Shown here: one piece after another, positions 1 through 10,129 of the stretch
How the letters are laid out: each line of letters begins with the position of its first letter
Position numbering within the stretch: position 1 is the stretch's first letter
DNA from: Paenibacillus rubinfantis
GTDB taxonomy: Bacteria > Bacillota > Bacilli > Paenibacillales > Paenibacillaceae
Reading direction: 5' to 3'
Length of the DNA stretch: 64,000 nucleotides
NCBI RefSeq assembly: GCF_001486505.1
Contig: NZ_LN909055.1
Span: 34,834 to 98,833 of the forward strand
Notes under the pieces: model-generated
Databases searched by the model: none
What the model was told of the DNA's origin: nothing
The model's input: only the letters and a program-made list of their open reading frames with translations
Translations under genes and position numbers: made by a program

Positions 1-2163
1 GAAGAGGTGCTCGGAGGGATGATCCGCCGACAACCAGCTTCCGAAGCTAACCATGGGCCATAACGTTTCGTCCATCTTTGTAGCGATGCTTGGCATCACA
101 GATTCAACTGCCGGGTTCACCCGCCAATTCGAGGTCAGCTCATGAATGGCGGTGATCACCGTCATCCCTTCCATTCCTTTTAGAGAAGGCAAGCGAAGCG
201 CAGGAAGCCGGATATCGTCAAAGTTGCTGTGGCCCCAAATCTCCACGCGCGCTTGAAGCTTCTGGACCTCCTGTCGGTTCAACGGCACAAACACACTAGC
301 TCCGCCAGGTGTCCATGTACCGATGTAATCACCGTCCGCATACAGTGAAACGACATCACTCACCTGATGCAGAAGAAGACCAAGCGGCTTCCGAACGGCA
401 GGGGTTGGATTCTTCGCCTTCGCCTCATACCAGGCGTACCCGCGGTAAACGCCCAGCCTCTCCAGGAAATCGATCTTCTTCCCTGCCGTTAAAGCGGGTG
501 ACGCCCCCGCCGGCGTTATCCATCCCTCCCCTGAAGCGAATTGCCAATCCGGGGCCGGTGAAGGATCCTTGCGGCTAACCTCAGGCTGGGAAGCGGGAAC
601 CGTTATCGTACCGTTTAACTGAACCGTTTCTGCGTTAAGCGCTTTCAATCGATCCGAAACTATCAGGGTGAATCGACGGCCATCCTCCAACTCAAATCGG
701 CAATAGGCTGTCTCTGCATCTGACAAGTGCAAATGGTATCGCCCTTCGCGATGGATTACACGCATCCCCTCTGCGATCGGCTCATGGGTCACCTCGACGG
801 CTAGTACAATCTCTCCGGAACTCCCTTCTTTGTGGAAAGCGAGCACGACTCCGTCCTTCTGTTGATTCGCCATGTAGAGCTCCGCCGTGGAAGCAATAAG
901 CCACCCTCGTATTCCCCAGTTTGATAAGGGAACGTTGGCCGGCAGTGCCAAAGATCTTGAACCGGCCAAGGTCCAGGTACCGGTCGATGGCGTTTGGGTT
1001 TCGTTCCGGTTTTGCAGAGTGATTTGTTTGGGATAATCTTCTCCGTTCGTCACAAAAATCAACTCCCCGCCGCCTTCCAAACGCAGCGTATATGGACCCA
1101 ATACCCCCTCCTTTTCTCCATCAACGAACCACGAACCGTCAGGATTCGGCTCAGCTCCCGCAATCGCGCGGCCATAGGTTTGAATTAATCTAGCGAGAAG
1201 CTTCGCTTCCCGTGCTTCTTCGCGGAGATGGCCTTCCGGTGAAATCATGCCCCCAAAGTCATAATCCGAAGTCAGGAAAGCCAACGGCTTCCCCCAGTTA
1301 TTCGTCGCATTGGTGAACCCGAAATTCGTCCCCGAGACCTGCAGATACGGGCCCAACAGTTTCGCTCCGGCGGATAGCAGCCTGCGGAGTAGATAGTGAC
1401 TGCGGTTCGTCTCCGTAACCAGCAGCGGAACTCCCCGCCGGTGAAGCACCTCGCGATAATGCAACACCTTACTCTCGAAATGGGGATCTCGATCGTCGGG
1501 GTAAAAATTGCAGGTCGGCACGATGCCTTCCGTTAACCCAGACGCCTGCAGTAAGCCGCCTTGACCGGCGCAAGCGATGAGCGGAACCGATATGCCCTGC
1601 GCGATTGCCATGTCGCGTAACACTGCCATGTATCCCGCAGGGTCGGAGCAATCATAGAAGTCCAGTTCATTCTCGAGTTGAACGAAGATCACACTGCCTC
1701 CGCGCGTAACCTCATGGCGCTGGAGGATCGGTAAGATCTGTCCATACCACCTGTCGACATGCTGCAAAAACGCTGGATCATTATCTCTGATTCGCAGGGG
1801 AGGTTGTTTTGTATATAGATACGATGGCAATGCACCTCCGTCCCATTCGGAGCAAATGTATGGCCCTGGGCGGGCGATCACCCACAATCCCGCTTCGGCG
1901 GCTAGTCGCAGAAATCGATCGGCGTCCCGTATCCCGGTGAAATCCCAACTTCCTTCTTGGAGCTCGTGAAAATTCCAAGGAAAGTAGACGTCGATGCAGT
2001 TGTAGCCTGCGTCTTTAACCTGCTTCAGCCGCTCCTGCCATAATTCCGGCGGGATCCGGAAATAAAATAGCGAAGCGCAAAGCAGGATCACACTTTCCTC
2101 ATGAATGCTGACCGCTTGGCCGGTTAGACTTACCACGGATTCGGATTCGATACGCGTACTCAT
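1..2163 (-). CDS. GH35 beta-galactosidase (C-terminus beyond window)
   Basis: Open frame from ATG at 2163 (AGGAGTG ten bases upstream) to the left edge, 721 residues visible and the 3' end missing. Residues 98-108 read RPGPYICSEWD, the hallmark of glycoside hydrolase family 35. QLENELD at 162-168 carries the likely acid/base Glu166, and LLVTETNRS places the likely nucleophile at Glu251; the 85-residue spacing fits a GH35 TIM barrel. The downstream part is beta-rich, as expected for accessory jelly-roll domains. There is no signal peptide, so the enzyme is probably cytoplasmic and removes terminal beta-galactosyl residues from imported oligosaccharides. The LacI-type gene lies just upstream on the same strand and two palindromic operators sit in the leader. 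Substrate specificity cannot be read from sequence. Confidence 0.92.
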   Translation of the reverse strand, partial: MSTRIESESVVSLTGQAVSIHEESVILLCASLFYFRIPPELWQERLKQVKDAGYNCIDVYFPWNFHELQEGSWDFTGIRDADRFLRLAAEAGLWVIARPGPYICSEWDGGALPSYLYTKQPPLRIRDNDPAFLQHVDRWYGQILPILQRHEVTRGGSVIFVQLENELDFYDCSDPAGYMAVLRDMAIAQGISVPLIACAGQGGLLQASGLTEGIVPTCNFYPDDRDPHFESKVLHYREVLHRRGVPLLVTETNRSHYLLRRLLSAGAKLLGPYLQVSGTNFGFTNATNNWGKPLAFLTSDYDFGGMISPEGHLREEAREAKLLARLIQTYGRAIAGAEPNPDGSWFVDGEKEGVLGPYTLRLEGGGELIFVTNGEDYPKQITLQNRNETQTPSTGTWTLAGSRSLALPANVPLSNWGIRGWLIASTAELYMANQQKDGVVLAFHKEGSSGEIVLAVEVTHEPIAEGMRVIHREGRYHLHLSDAETAYCRFELEDGRRFTLIVSDRLKALNAETVQLNGTITVPASQPEVSRKDPSPAPDWQFASGEGWITPAGASPALTAGKKIDFLERLGVYRGYAWYEAKAKNPTPAVRKPLGLLLHQVSDVVSLYADGDYIGTWTPGGASVFVPLNRQEVQKLQARVEIWGHSNFDDIRLPALRLPSLKGMEGMTVITAIHELTSNWRVNPAVESVMPSIATKMDETLWPMVSFGSWLSADHPSEHLF

Positions 2164-2211
2164 CAGCGGACCACTCCTAGCGTAATATTGAATTTTAATG
2201 AATCCCATTTC

Positions 2212-2227
2212 ATGAAACCCGTTACAT
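2212..2227 (-). promoter_or_regulatory. candidate LacI-family operator (proximal)
   Basis: ATGAAACCCGTTACAT is an imperfect palindrome (6 of 8 positions paired) and shares the ATGAAAC/GTTNCAT half-sites of the better copy 33 bp upstream. It lies in the leader of the GH35 gene, about 50 bp before its start codon. The pairing with a LacI-type regulator next door is inference. Confidence 0.55.
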
Positions 2228-2244
2228 TTTAGTTAGCAAAAAAT

Positions 2245-2264
2245 AAATGAAACGGGTTTCATTT
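2245..2264 (-). promoter_or_regulatory. candidate LacI-family operator (distal)
   Basis: AAATGAAACGGGTTTCATTT pairs at 9 of 10 positions in each half and has the central C/G-rich step usual for LacI-family sites. It lies between the regulator gene and the GH35 gene and is probably bound by that regulator. No clear -35/-10 pair was found next to it. The remaining stretch from 2265 to 2489 shows no gene. Confidence 0.65.
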
Positions 2265-2489
2265 TTAGGGAAAAAGCCATGTTCGATTGTTGTGCCAAGT
2301 CTCGATTAGAATTAATGCTTGTCATCGGAGTCGTTGATGAATGAAGTAAAGTTAGCAGTAATTTTGGAGGGTAAAAGAAGAAGATTCGTTACTACGAGTA
2401 TAATGTAAGGGCTTTCGCAGTTATTCTAGCCTAGCTAGATTTAAGTTGTCAATCCTTTTTTTGCCACCTGCGAGTCGTAGCTCCTAACG

Positions 2490-3536
2490 CTAGTTAAGAG
2501 CCGCGGTAGACTCGCGAATAACCAACTCAGGTTTAAGCAATGTCGTTTTATTCACCTTGGTCCTCGTGATCATTTGGTGCAGCACTTCCCCCGCCGTTCG
2601 TCCGAGTTCCTGCGTGCGCAAGGAGACGGTTGTGAGCTCCGGAATACTGTTGGACGCAAAGGGAATATCATCATACCCGATGATCGACAGGTCTTCGGGG
2701 ACACGTAGTCCGGCCCTAACCGCCGCCTTCAACACGCCGATGGCGACCAAGTCGTTTAGGCAAAATATCGCCGTCGGGCGCTGAGGCAATTGCAGCAATT
2801 GATTCATAAACCCCGTGCCGCTGGCAACGGAAAATCCCCCATGAATCACCCACTCCTTGCGCACCTTATGACCGGTCTGCTCCATCTTCTTCATAAAGGC
2901 GGACGTCCGTTGCTGCGTGTTGGACATCTGATGATAGCCGCCAACAATCGCGATGTCGCGGTGTCCGAGCTCTATCAAGTGCTGGGCGGCCAGCTCCGCG
3001 CCATGCCGCTCATCTACGGCCACTCGGTTCAGCCCAGATTTAGAAAGTCGGCCATTCACGAGAAGAACGGGCAGCCTTTTGCCGATCTCAACCACCTCCT
3101 CGATCAGTTGGGTATCGGGTTTGGCTAAATCAACCCGCCCCCCCATCATCACGATCCCGTCCACCTGCTTCTCTGCGAGCGCATTCAAATATTGCGATTC
3201 CCGAACATATTGCTCCGCGCTGTCCACGCTAGCCGATACGGTATCGCACAGAAAATAAGTATACCCTCGCTTGCGCGCTTCCAGATCAAACCCCGATAAC
3301 ACTTCCGGAAAAAAAGGGTTAGTAATATCGGGGAGAATGATGCCGATCATCCCGGTTTCTTTTTTGGATAAGCTTCGAGCTAATGCATTGGGCTGAAACT
3401 GGTATTTGCTGATCAGCTCGTTGATACGTTCTCGGGTCTCCTTTTTTACAGGGGCCGTATTGTTCAGAACGCGGGAGACGGTGGCGACGGAGACATTGGC
3501 TTCCTTGGCGATGTCGTACACTGTAATCGGTTTCAT
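2490..3536 (-). CDS. LacI-family transcriptional regulator
   Basis: 348 residues, the usual length for the family. The N-terminus (about residues 4-25, TVYDIAKEANVSVATVSRVL) is a textbook LacI helix-turn-helix followed by the hinge helix with NALARSL. Residues 60 onward form the periplasmic-binding-protein-like sensor domain, with the motifs IGIILPDITNPFF near its start and GYDDIPFAS near its end. It is expected to bind an unidentified sugar effector and to control the GH35 gene immediately downstream, whose leader contains two palindromes of the expected type. The effector is not predictable. Confidence 0.93.
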   Translation of the reverse strand: MKPITVYDIAKEANVSVATVSRVLNNTAPVKKETRERINELISKYQFQPNALARSLSKKETGMIGIILPDITNPFFPEVLSGFDLEARKRGYTYFLCDTVSASVDSAEQYVRESQYLNALAEKQVDGIVMMGGRVDLAKPDTQLIEEVVEIGKRLPVLLVNGRLSKSGLNRVAVDERHGAELAAQHLIELGHRDIAIVGGYHQMSNTQQRTSAFMKKMEQTGHKVRKEWVIHGGFSVASGTGFMNQLLQLPQRPTAIFCLNDLVAIGVLKAAVRAGLRVPEDLSIIGYDDIPFASNSIPELTTVSLRTQELGRTAGEVLHQMITRTKVNKTTLLKPELVIRESTAALN

Positions 3537-3630
3537 AAATTCACCTGCCCGAAAATTGATAGCGCAGAAACATCCCTAGTATATCAAATTTTCCAGCATT
3601 TGAGAATGACATCCCCTCTTCACATAGCAA

Positions 3631-3663
3631 AACAGGCCTCCCTCCTTAAGAGAAAGGCCTGTT
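3631..3663 (-). terminator. hairpin terminator after the small acidic ORF
   Basis: Perfect 9-bp inverted repeat AACAGGCCT/AGGCCTGTT with a 15-base loop. On the minus strand it is followed by TTTTG. It lies just past the small ORF that ends at 3678. Confidence 0.7.
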
Positions 3664-3677
3664 CCGATGGATCGGGA

Positions 3678-3836
3678 TCACGTATGATCTTGCTCCGACT
3701 CCCCATCCTCGGACTCGTAGGCGGTCACATCCGGTTGCTCCGGCATAAAGCCAGATCGCGTATGCGGGGTCGTATCTTCGTAAATTGTACGCGGGTCCCC
3801 ATCCGTTTCGATCGGTGCCTGGTCATGGTTTGGCAT
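3678..3836 (-). CDS. small acidic hypothetical protein (52 aa)
   Basis: Starting at ATG 3836 with AAGGGGG eight bases upstream, the product is 52 residues, begins MPNHDQAP, is rich in D/E/T/P and has no hydrophobic segment. An in-frame upstream ATG at 3875 exists but lacks a ribosome site. A terminator follows at once, so it appears to be a monocistronic gene. I do not recognise the family; its composition suggests a small, largely disordered cytoplasmic protein. Confidence 0.55.
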   Translation of the reverse strand: MPNHDQAPIETDGDPRTIYEDTTPHTRSGFMPEQPDVTAYESEDGESEQDHT

Positions 3837-4209
3837 GGTCGAATCCCCCTTTATGAGGAATAGCGTCTCCTGCACCTCGGATTTTCATTCAACTTGAGTC
3901 TCTGTTGGCGAGGAAAACCTTCCGCAGATTAGCTAAACATATGATATATTTGTTATATTTTTTAATGATTTTTTGCGGTATGAATGAGAGCCGTTTATTT
4001 TGAAGAACCAAGTCGAAATCATTGCAGAATCCCAAATCAATTCATCGATTCCTACGAAGTTTTGTCGAAGGTATTGAAATATACAATAGCCTATATTAAA
4101 TATATCATGTAAGCCTTTCCAATCCCATCCAAATCATGCATCAGGAGGTGGATCATCGATCATAGCTCATTTCCCGCAGTTCCTATTCCATTCAGAGAGG
4201 TGACGATTT
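3837..4209. other. AT-rich intergenic region
   Basis: 373 bp between divergent genes with no supported ORF. It is AT-rich between about 3950 and 4110 and presumably carries the promoter for the GxGYxYP gene; TTGAAA near 4074 could be a -35 but no convincing -10 is placed. A strong AGGAGGTGG at about 4143 is not followed by a canonical start codon. Confidence 0.4.
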
Positions 4210-6264
4210 ATGATTCGCAAATGGATCACGTTAGGTCTTGCTCTAGTCTGTACATTGACCCTGCCTTTAGGGGCCTCTGCGAATGAAGATTACACCCAAG
4301 CAGATTTGAACAAGAAGAGCGGCATCGTTTGGCCAAAAGATCAGGAGCTCCCCACCTTCGCAAAACCCAAAAAATTAGACGTGGCCCCGGTGTACGAGGA
4401 GTCAGGGGACATCAAAATTCTGCTGACGACGCTTCAAGGGATCGTCAACCGCAAAGAACCCAGAATCTATGTGCAGCAAAACGAGAAAGATCCCTGGTTA
4501 AACGACATCCGGGTTCCCTATCGGGTGCATGATGACGTAATGGACATCGTTAAAACCTACGCTCGGGAGATCAAAGGCGTTATCGTTTATGATCCCGCCG
4601 TTCCGGATTCCATCAATGTGGCGACAACCCTTGCCGGTTTAAAGGATGCGGTCGTTGTAAGTCCGGAATTAGCCAAAGTACTAGCTGCAAAGCCTTATCG
4701 TTTACGGGTGATCGAGGATCTTCAGGGTAAGTTTAAAGATCGGATGGACGCCTACACTTGGCAGTACGAGCATTTATGGAACCAAACAACCAAAAGGATG
4801 CTGGTAGGTCTCAGCCCCAACACGTCCATTCCGCTTCCCTCGGACAATTGGGATTCGTTCCGCACGGTACTCACCGAATCGGAGCAAATCCGTGATGCCA
4901 GCAACCGGAAGCCGTATGACCTTGATTTGTCCGAGTTTCTAGGAGGAGAAGCCGTCTACCTGCGCTTCCAGGATGCTTTTACTCAGGACGGCTGGGGTCC
5001 TGCAGTTCATGAGATCAGCGTATCGGCGGACGGCGAGGAGATTCTTCACTTTGAAACCGGAACGCCAGAAGAGGAACCGTATTTATACGACCGGCAAGGC
5101 TCCAAATTTCTACCAGGTGCCGACCATCGGTTTGCCGACAATGGCAACTATTTCGTCTACGAATTTATTCCACCGGCAGGAACCCAGCATTTAACCGTAA
5201 GTGTCGAAATGTGGAACCAATTTAAAGTTTCCGCCAGCAGCGTGAAGCCGCTCTCCTCTGAAGAGAAAGAGCCGTACGGTTACCTTCGCGATTATGCCGT
5301 AGCTAACAAAGCGATGGTGTTCTGGCTCTCTAGCGGGGTGCCTGAACAAAGAGCGTTGTTCGAACGGATTTTAGCAGATGTGGAGCCTGGTACTCCGTAT
5401 ATGGGTTGGTTTGATAATGATGTTGAAGGCGAAGTCGCCGGGGTTGACCTGACCTCTCGTTATGGCGTTTACGTTTTGCCTTCCGACTGGTTCCACAATA
5501 TGACGGTCATGGCGGGGACGAAAGCGAAGCCGGCAAAACCTAACAAGCCGGTCACTCCGAAGCTGAACAACAAGATTTACGTGACCTTCACGTTTGGTGA
5601 GGGAGACAATTTACAATACGACCAAAATCATATGCGCAATCTTTGGGAGGATCCCGCCCGCGGCCAAGCGCCCATGAACTGGACGGCTAGTCCGCTCCTC
5701 GTTGATGCAGCCCCTGCGATCTTAGACCATTATCAGTCTACCGCTACGCAGAATGACCTGCTGGTGGCCGGCCCCTCGGGAGCCGGGTACTTCAGCCCGC
5801 AGGTTTGGCCGGAGGATAGCTTTGCCAAATTCATGAAGGATTCCTCCCCGTATTTGAAGAAATCTGGGATGTCGTATCCTTTTGTCATCAACCGTGAAGA
5901 CAACCGAGACGTTCCGCTCACCGGTTCCAAAGCAGAAGCCTATGTGAAATATTTGAAAGTGCCTGGCCTGTTCCTAGGTGGCGGGAGCCAAAATTACGTT
6001 GAAATCGTCAACGGCAATTTACCTGTTTCCTATTTCAAAGGCACAACCACTGTTCAAGATGGAATCCATATTTTGAATGATGCAAAAGCTGCTTGGGACG
6101 GGAACTCGCCGATGTTTGTTTCCGTAGGAGTTAATGCTTGGAGCATGAAACCATCGGACGTTGTAGCGATCACACAAGCGCTGGGACCGGAATTTGAAGT
6201 TGTGTTAGCTGACGCTTATTTCACACTGATGCGGGAAGCTTACGGTCTTCCAAAGAAACCTTAA
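4210..6264 (+). CDS. secreted GxGYxYP-family protein
   Basis: 684 residues with a cleavable signal peptide (residues 1-24, cut after GASA), start supported by GAGAGGTG nine bases upstream. The C-terminal half contains GPSGAGYFSP at about residues 522-531, a variant of the GxGYxYP motif that names the family, here with S where Y is usual. The N-terminal part resembles the GxGYxYP_N region, and a beta-sandwich-like insert occupies roughly residues 215-345. The family is thought to act on glycans but no activity is established. It stands alone with its own terminator; the nearby GH35/LacI genes make a carbohydrate role plausible only by association. Confidence 0.8.
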   Translation: MIRKWITLGLALVCTLTLPLGASANEDYTQADLNKKSGIVWPKDQELPTFAKPKKLDVAPVYEESGDIKILLTTLQGIVNRKEPRIYVQQNEKDPWLNDIRVPYRVHDDVMDIVKTYAREIKGVIVYDPAVPDSINVATTLAGLKDAVVVSPELAKVLAAKPYRLRVIEDLQGKFKDRMDAYTWQYEHLWNQTTKRMLVGLSPNTSIPLPSDNWDSFRTVLTESEQIRDASNRKPYDLDLSEFLGGEAVYLRFQDAFTQDGWGPAVHEISVSADGEEILHFETGTPEEEPYLYDRQGSKFLPGADHRFADNGNYFVYEFIPPAGTQHLTVSVEMWNQFKVSASSVKPLSSEEKEPYGYLRDYAVANKAMVFWLSSGVPEQRALFERILADVEPGTPYMGWFDNDVEGEVAGVDLTSRYGVYVLPSDWFHNMTVMAGTKAKPAKPNKPVTPKLNNKIYVTFTFGEGDNLQYDQNHMRNLWEDPARGQAPMNWTASPLLVDAAPAILDHYQSTATQNDLLVAGPSGAGYFSPQVWPEDSFAKFMKDSSPYLKKSGMSYPFVINREDNRDVPLTGSKAEAYVKYLKVPGLFLGGGSQNYVEIVNGNLPVSYFKGTTTVQDGIHILNDAKAAWDGNSPMFVSVGVNAWSMKPSDVVAITQALGPEFEVVLADAYFTLMREAYGLPKKP

Positions 6265-6272
6265 CCACATGA

Positions 6273-6317
6273 AACAAGGCGGAAGTCGTCCGAAAAGGAC
6301 GTCTCCGCCTTGTTTTT
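6273..6317. terminator. bidirectional hairpin terminator
   Basis: A 19-bp stem with one mismatch (AACAAGGCGGA... / ...TCCGCCTTGTT) and a five-base loop, followed by TTTTT on the plus strand. It lies between the convergent GxGYxYP gene and the ABC permease gene and can serve both. Confidence 0.85.
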
Positions 6318-6334
6318 GCTTCGTTGGTCCTTGC

Positions 6335-8272
6335 TTATAGCGATTCCTTAATAACCCGCTTATAGAATAGAACCGACAACAACCCAAAGATCGAATATAA
6401 AACGGTATAAATCAGCATGACCAGGATCATCGGCGTCCAGAGTTCCGTCCCGAACAAGAACCAGCCGGATCGAACCGCAAAATAACTATGCGACAAGCCT
6501 ACAGCCAACGGAATACCAAAGTTGAACAGTTGCTTAAACTGAATGCCCTGGAGCAGGTTTCCCGGCGTAAACCCAAGCTTCCGCAAGATCGTATAGCTTG
6601 GCTTTTCTTCTTCTCCTTCCCCCATCTGCTTGAAATACAGAATGCAACCCGAAGTGATGAGGAAGGTCAATCCCAAAAAGCCAACGATAAACATAATCAA
6701 CCCCATGTTGCCCTTTTGATCCATGATGATTTGGTATTGAGATCTAGAATCCGGTTGCTGATCAAGGCCCATATCCTCAAAGATTTGATTCGCCTGCTTT
6801 AACAAATCGGGATTTTGGACATCGATTCCGAAATATATCGGATATCTGGGTTGGAGTTCCGGATCTGCGTCTTGAACTAAACGTTCAAAATCCGAATGAT
6901 CTACAATCAACGACGGCATACCCAGCGAGAATGGCATCGATACGACGGCATCCTTCATCGTCTCGATCACGGCCACCTGCATCACTTTCGTGCGGCCTGA
7001 TAAGATCACGTCTCCCCGATCCTTAAGCCCGGCAAATTGCTCCATCGCATTGCTCGATCCGGCAAATTTCCCTTTCCCCGCCTCGAGTTCCACGCCCACA
7101 ACCTCACGTTCATCTAAAACGGCTAGCGTGATTTCTTTGACATCCTCTAACTCCATCAACGAGCCGAAAATTTGCGAAACATCCGCTTTCATAGTAAGCA
7201 CCTGACGCCGCGTTTCGCGCGTAGCGATTCCAGCCTGGTTTAATGCCTGCTCAAAAGCTTCCACATCCACTGGGTCCAGCAACGAAAAGTGATTGGGCAC
7301 GGATTGCTTGGCCGACGATTCGGTTGAATAATAAGAAATGTAGCTTAGCGACAACAAGCCAATTGCCAGCGCCGACACCGTTGTGATAATCGTCAGCAGC
7401 AGCGCATTCGATTTCATCCGGAACATAATCGAAGATAACGACAGAACCTCATTCAGTGACAGATATCCACCCTTCGCTTTGCGCACCAAATTGAAGATAA
7501 AACTAACCGACCCTTTATAGAACAAGTACGTGCCGAGGATCACCGATGCCAAGATCAGGATCATCGCCTGGAACAACTCCCTCATCTCGGTATACTTCCC
7601 GCCGAATAATTCAGACGATATCCGATAACCGTAGAGAACCAATCCAATACCTAACACGCCAATGACTACTTCCGATAACGGCAATTTACGATAGACATTT
7701 TCCGTGCTGGACGTCACGCGGAACAACGAAAGAATGGTTTGTCGTCGGATAAACAGAAAATTCATCAGCATGATCAGCAGATAAATCGCAGCGAAGACGA
7801 CGATCGTCTGTACTAGTGCCTGCAGGGAAAACCGCAGGCTCGCCTCGGCATCCACGCCGATGACCTGAAACAATATCATCAGCAGCAGCCGGGAACAGGA
7901 AAACCCGACGAAGATACCGATCAACAGGGAGCCGAAATAAAGAATCAGGTTTTCGCTGCTAAGAATGCCAAAGATCTTCCCTTTCGTTAATCCGATTAAT
8001 TGAAACAAGCCAATTTCCTTACTTCTCCGCTTAATGAAGATAGTATTGGCATAGAGCAAAAAGATGGCCACAATCGCGATAAGCAACACCGAGGCGGCTC
8101 TTAATCCGGCCGCTCCTTTCACGGATCCCTTCATTTCGTCCAGCGCCGGGTCGTACTGCAAGGTGACAAATGCGAAGTATAACGCAACGCTGAAAATCAA
8201 GGCGAACACGTACAAGTAATAGTTTTTCAGGTTTTTCTTCAGATTGCGGTAAATCAGATGGGTCAAACTCAT
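6335..8272 (-). CDS. Bce-type ABC transporter permease (FtsX-like)
   Basis: 645 residues with the architecture of BceB-type permeases: about ten transmembrane segments, FtsX-like helices at both ends and a large extracytoplasmic domain (about residues 310-520) between the seventh and eighth helices. It overlaps the ATPase stop codon by four bases, so the two are translationally coupled. Such permeases remove peptide antibiotics acting on lipid II cycle intermediates and pass a signal to a cognate intramembrane-sensing kinase. The kinase and regulator genes upstream complete the module. The target peptide cannot be predicted. Confidence 0.92.
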   Translation of the reverse strand: MSLTHLIYRNLKKNLKNYYLYVFALIFSVALYFAFVTLQYDPALDEMKGSVKGAAGLRAASVLLIAIVAIFLLYANTIFIKRRSKEIGLFQLIGLTKGKIFGILSSENLILYFGSLLIGIFVGFSCSRLLLMILFQVIGVDAEASLRFSLQALVQTIVVFAAIYLLIMLMNFLFIRRQTILSLFRVTSSTENVYRKLPLSEVVIGVLGIGLVLYGYRISSELFGGKYTEMRELFQAMILILASVILGTYLFYKGSVSFIFNLVRKAKGGYLSLNEVLSLSSIMFRMKSNALLLTIITTVSALAIGLLSLSYISYYSTESSAKQSVPNHFSLLDPVDVEAFEQALNQAGIATRETRRQVLTMKADVSQIFGSLMELEDVKEITLAVLDEREVVGVELEAGKGKFAGSSNAMEQFAGLKDRGDVILSGRTKVMQVAVIETMKDAVVSMPFSLGMPSLIVDHSDFERLVQDADPELQPRYPIYFGIDVQNPDLLKQANQIFEDMGLDQQPDSRSQYQIIMDQKGNMGLIMFIVGFLGLTFLITSGCILYFKQMGEGEEEKPSYTILRKLGFTPGNLLQGIQFKQLFNFGIPLAVGLSHSYFAVRSGWFLFGTELWTPMILVMLIYTVLYSIFGLLSVLFYKRVIKESL

Positions 8273-9024
8273 TCCTGCACCCCACCCAATACACCCTGAG
8301 CTTTGATGATATCGTTAAAGAACGCCTGCCGCGGCTCGTCGCCTTTATTCAACTGCGAATAAATTTGCCCGTCCTTGATAAACACCACACGGCTGGTGTA
8401 GCTTGCCGCCACCGGATCGTGGGTAACCATGATGATTGTTGCTGCAATTTTGCGGTTCAGCTCGTTCAGCTTATTCAGCAAATCGGAAGCGGATTTTGAA
8501 TCCAGCGCCCCCGTTGGTTCATCGGCAAAAATGATGCTCGGATCGTGGATAAACGCCCGTGCGGCTGAGGTACGCTGTTTTTGTCCGCCGGAAATCTCGT
8601 TGGGATATTTATCTTTGATTTCGTAAATGCCCAGCTCGGTGGCAATTTCCTGGAACTTAAGGTCTGCCTCCTTGCGGGAGACGTTTTGGATCGAGAGCGG
8701 CAGCAGGACGTTTTCTTTGACCGTTAACGTATCCAGCAAATTGTACTCCTGAAAAATAAAGCCGAGATGGGTTTTGCGGAATTCAGCCAACTCCTTCTCC
8801 TTCAGCCCCGTGAACTCCTTGCCTTCGATTTTAATGCTGCCGAGACTCACCTTGTCGATCGAAGAAAGCACGTTAAGCAAGGTCGTCTTGCCGGAGCCGG
8901 ATGCTCCCATGATACTAACGAATTCGCCTTTCTCCACACCCAGGTCAATCCCTTTCAGCACTTCCTGACGATTGAATTTGTTGCCATAGCTTTTATGAAT
9001 TTTGCTGGCTTCGAGTATCGCCAT
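8269..9024 (-). CDS. Bce-type ABC transporter ATPase
   Basis: 251 residues with Walker [10 protein letters not shown] (about residues 40-48), signature ISGGQKQR, Walker [13 protein letters not shown] and the H-loop VTHDP, all intact. It belongs to the MacB/LolD/BceA group, which pairs with FtsX-type permeases. The start at 9024 has AAAGGAG ten bases upstream. The gene is separated from the kinase gene by about 97 bp that hold a perfect palindrome of the BceR type, so the transporter is probably transcribed from its own inducible promoter. Confidence 0.93.
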   Translation of the reverse strand: MAILEASKIHKSYGNKFNRQEVLKGIDLGVEKGEFVSIMGASGSGKTTLLNVLSSIDKVSLGSIKIEGKEFTGLKEKELAEFRKTHLGFIFQEYNLLDTLTVKENVLLPLSIQNVSRKEADLKFQEIATELGIYEIKDKYPNEISGGQKQRTSAARAFIHDPSIIFADEPTGALDSKSASDLLNKLNELNRKIAATIIMVTHDPVAASYTSRVVFIKDGQIYSQLNKGDEPRQAFFNDIIKAQGVLGGVQE

Positions 9025-9105
9025 AATAGATCACTCCTTTGTCCTGCCCTTATCTTACCTTACCGGAATAGGCGTTTCCTGCGATTCGCCGAACAAAGCA
9101 AACGA

Positions 9106-9129
9106 GCATGTGACATTGTTGTCACATGC
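9106..9129 (-). promoter_or_regulatory. BceR-type operator overlapping the kinase stop codon
   Basis: Perfect inverted repeat GCATGTGACA-N4-TGTCACATGC. BceR-like regulators recognise TGTGAC/GTCACA half-sites with a four-base AT-rich spacer. It lies about 80 bp upstream of the ATPase start and covers the last codons and stop (9122-9124) of the kinase gene. Confidence 0.8.
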
Positions 9130-10129
9130 CCAGGGTATAGACGTAAGTATTGCTCCTCGGAAAATACAACGTAAAGGCGGTTCCTACACCGGGCGTGGAT
9201 TCGACTTCAATCCGAATCGACAGTGATTCCGCCGCTTTTTTGGTCAAGTATAACCCCATTCCGGTAGCGGCATGATCCTCATGGTTCTTCGTAGAGGTAA
9301 ATCCCTTATCGAAGATACGCGGCAGATCCTTCACTTCAATCCCCCGACCGCTGTCGCGGACGCAAAGCCAGGCCTGTCCATCCGGCGATATTCCAGAACC
9401 CACGATGATATCAGAGGCCGAACTGTATTTCACCGCATTGGTCAACAGTTGCCGTACGATGAACGCCAACCATTTCGCATCCGTGAGTACTTCCTGGACA
9501 GGCAGGTTGACATCAAAACCGATGCCTTTTTGCAAACACCAGGCTCGCAGCTCGCGAATCTCATTAATTAGCAAGGGCTCCAGCTTCACTTGCTCGATAT
9601 ATAGATCGTTTTCGATGAACGGAATGCGTTTCTGGTGCAACTGGCGATCCAGCAACAGGTGAATGCGCAACCACTCCAGCCGCAGTTGCTCCTTCAGCGG
9701 CTCGTCGCCCATCCGGTCGAGCATCAGCCGCATGGCCGTGAGCGGTGTTTTGACCTCATGAATCCAGGACATTAGATCGTCCTTCTCCTCTTCCAATTGG
9801 GCGACGAGCTGCGACGTTTCCTTGCGAAACTTGTCCGTTTGCTCGTTTAATCGATCCATCACGATAGATTGAAACGGACTTTCCGGCGCGGCGATCACGT
9901 TCAAATCGTACGTATCCTCCCAGACGGCTAGGCTTTGATAGAACCGGGTTTCCTTCGAATAACGGATCAGCAAAAATGCCGCAAATAACAATAGCGATAA
10001 GAAAACAATATATAACATTGGCAGGAACGGAATCGTCCGATCGATCGCGGCGACGGAGAGGAGCAGGAGCTGCAGGGCGATCACGAGCAGGATCCAGCTT
10101 AGGCGCTCACGTAAATATTTTCCGATCAT
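9122..10129 (-). CDS. intramembrane-sensing histidine kinase (BceS-like)
   Basis: 335 residues. Two closely spaced transmembrane helices (about residues 13-32 and 35-56) leave almost no extracellular loop, which is typical of kinases that sense through a Bce-type transporter rather than directly. The H-box is SWIHEVKTPLTAMR (His near residue 124), followed by N (LLTNAVKYS), G1 (DSGRGIEVKDLP) and G2 (GMGLYLTKK) boxes. It starts in an ATGA overlap with the response-regulator stop. It should autophosphorylate when the transporter engages peptide and then phosphorylate the upstream-encoded regulator. Confidence 0.92.
   Translation of the reverse strand: MIGKYLRERLSWILLVIALQLLLLSVAAIDRTIPFLPMLYIVFLSLLLFAAFLLIRYSKETRFYQSLAVWEDTYDLNVIAAPESPFQSIVMDRLNEQTDKFRKETSQLVAQLEEEKDDLMSWIHEVKTPLTAMRLMLDRMGDEPLKEQLRLEWLRIHLLLDRQLHQKRIPFIENDLYIEQVKLEPLLINEIRELRAWCLQKGIGFDVNLPVQEVLTDAKWLAFIVRQLLTNAVKYSSASDIIVGSGISPDGQAWLCVRDSGRGIEVKDLPRIFDKGFTSTKNHEDHAATGMGLYLTKKAAESLSIRIEVESTPGVGTAFTLYFPRSNTYVYTLGM

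Noticed and set aside
4143..4209. Leader peptide after a strong AGGAGGTGG
   Set aside because: No ATG, GTG or TTG stands at a suitable distance; only an ATC could serve, so there is no support for translation.
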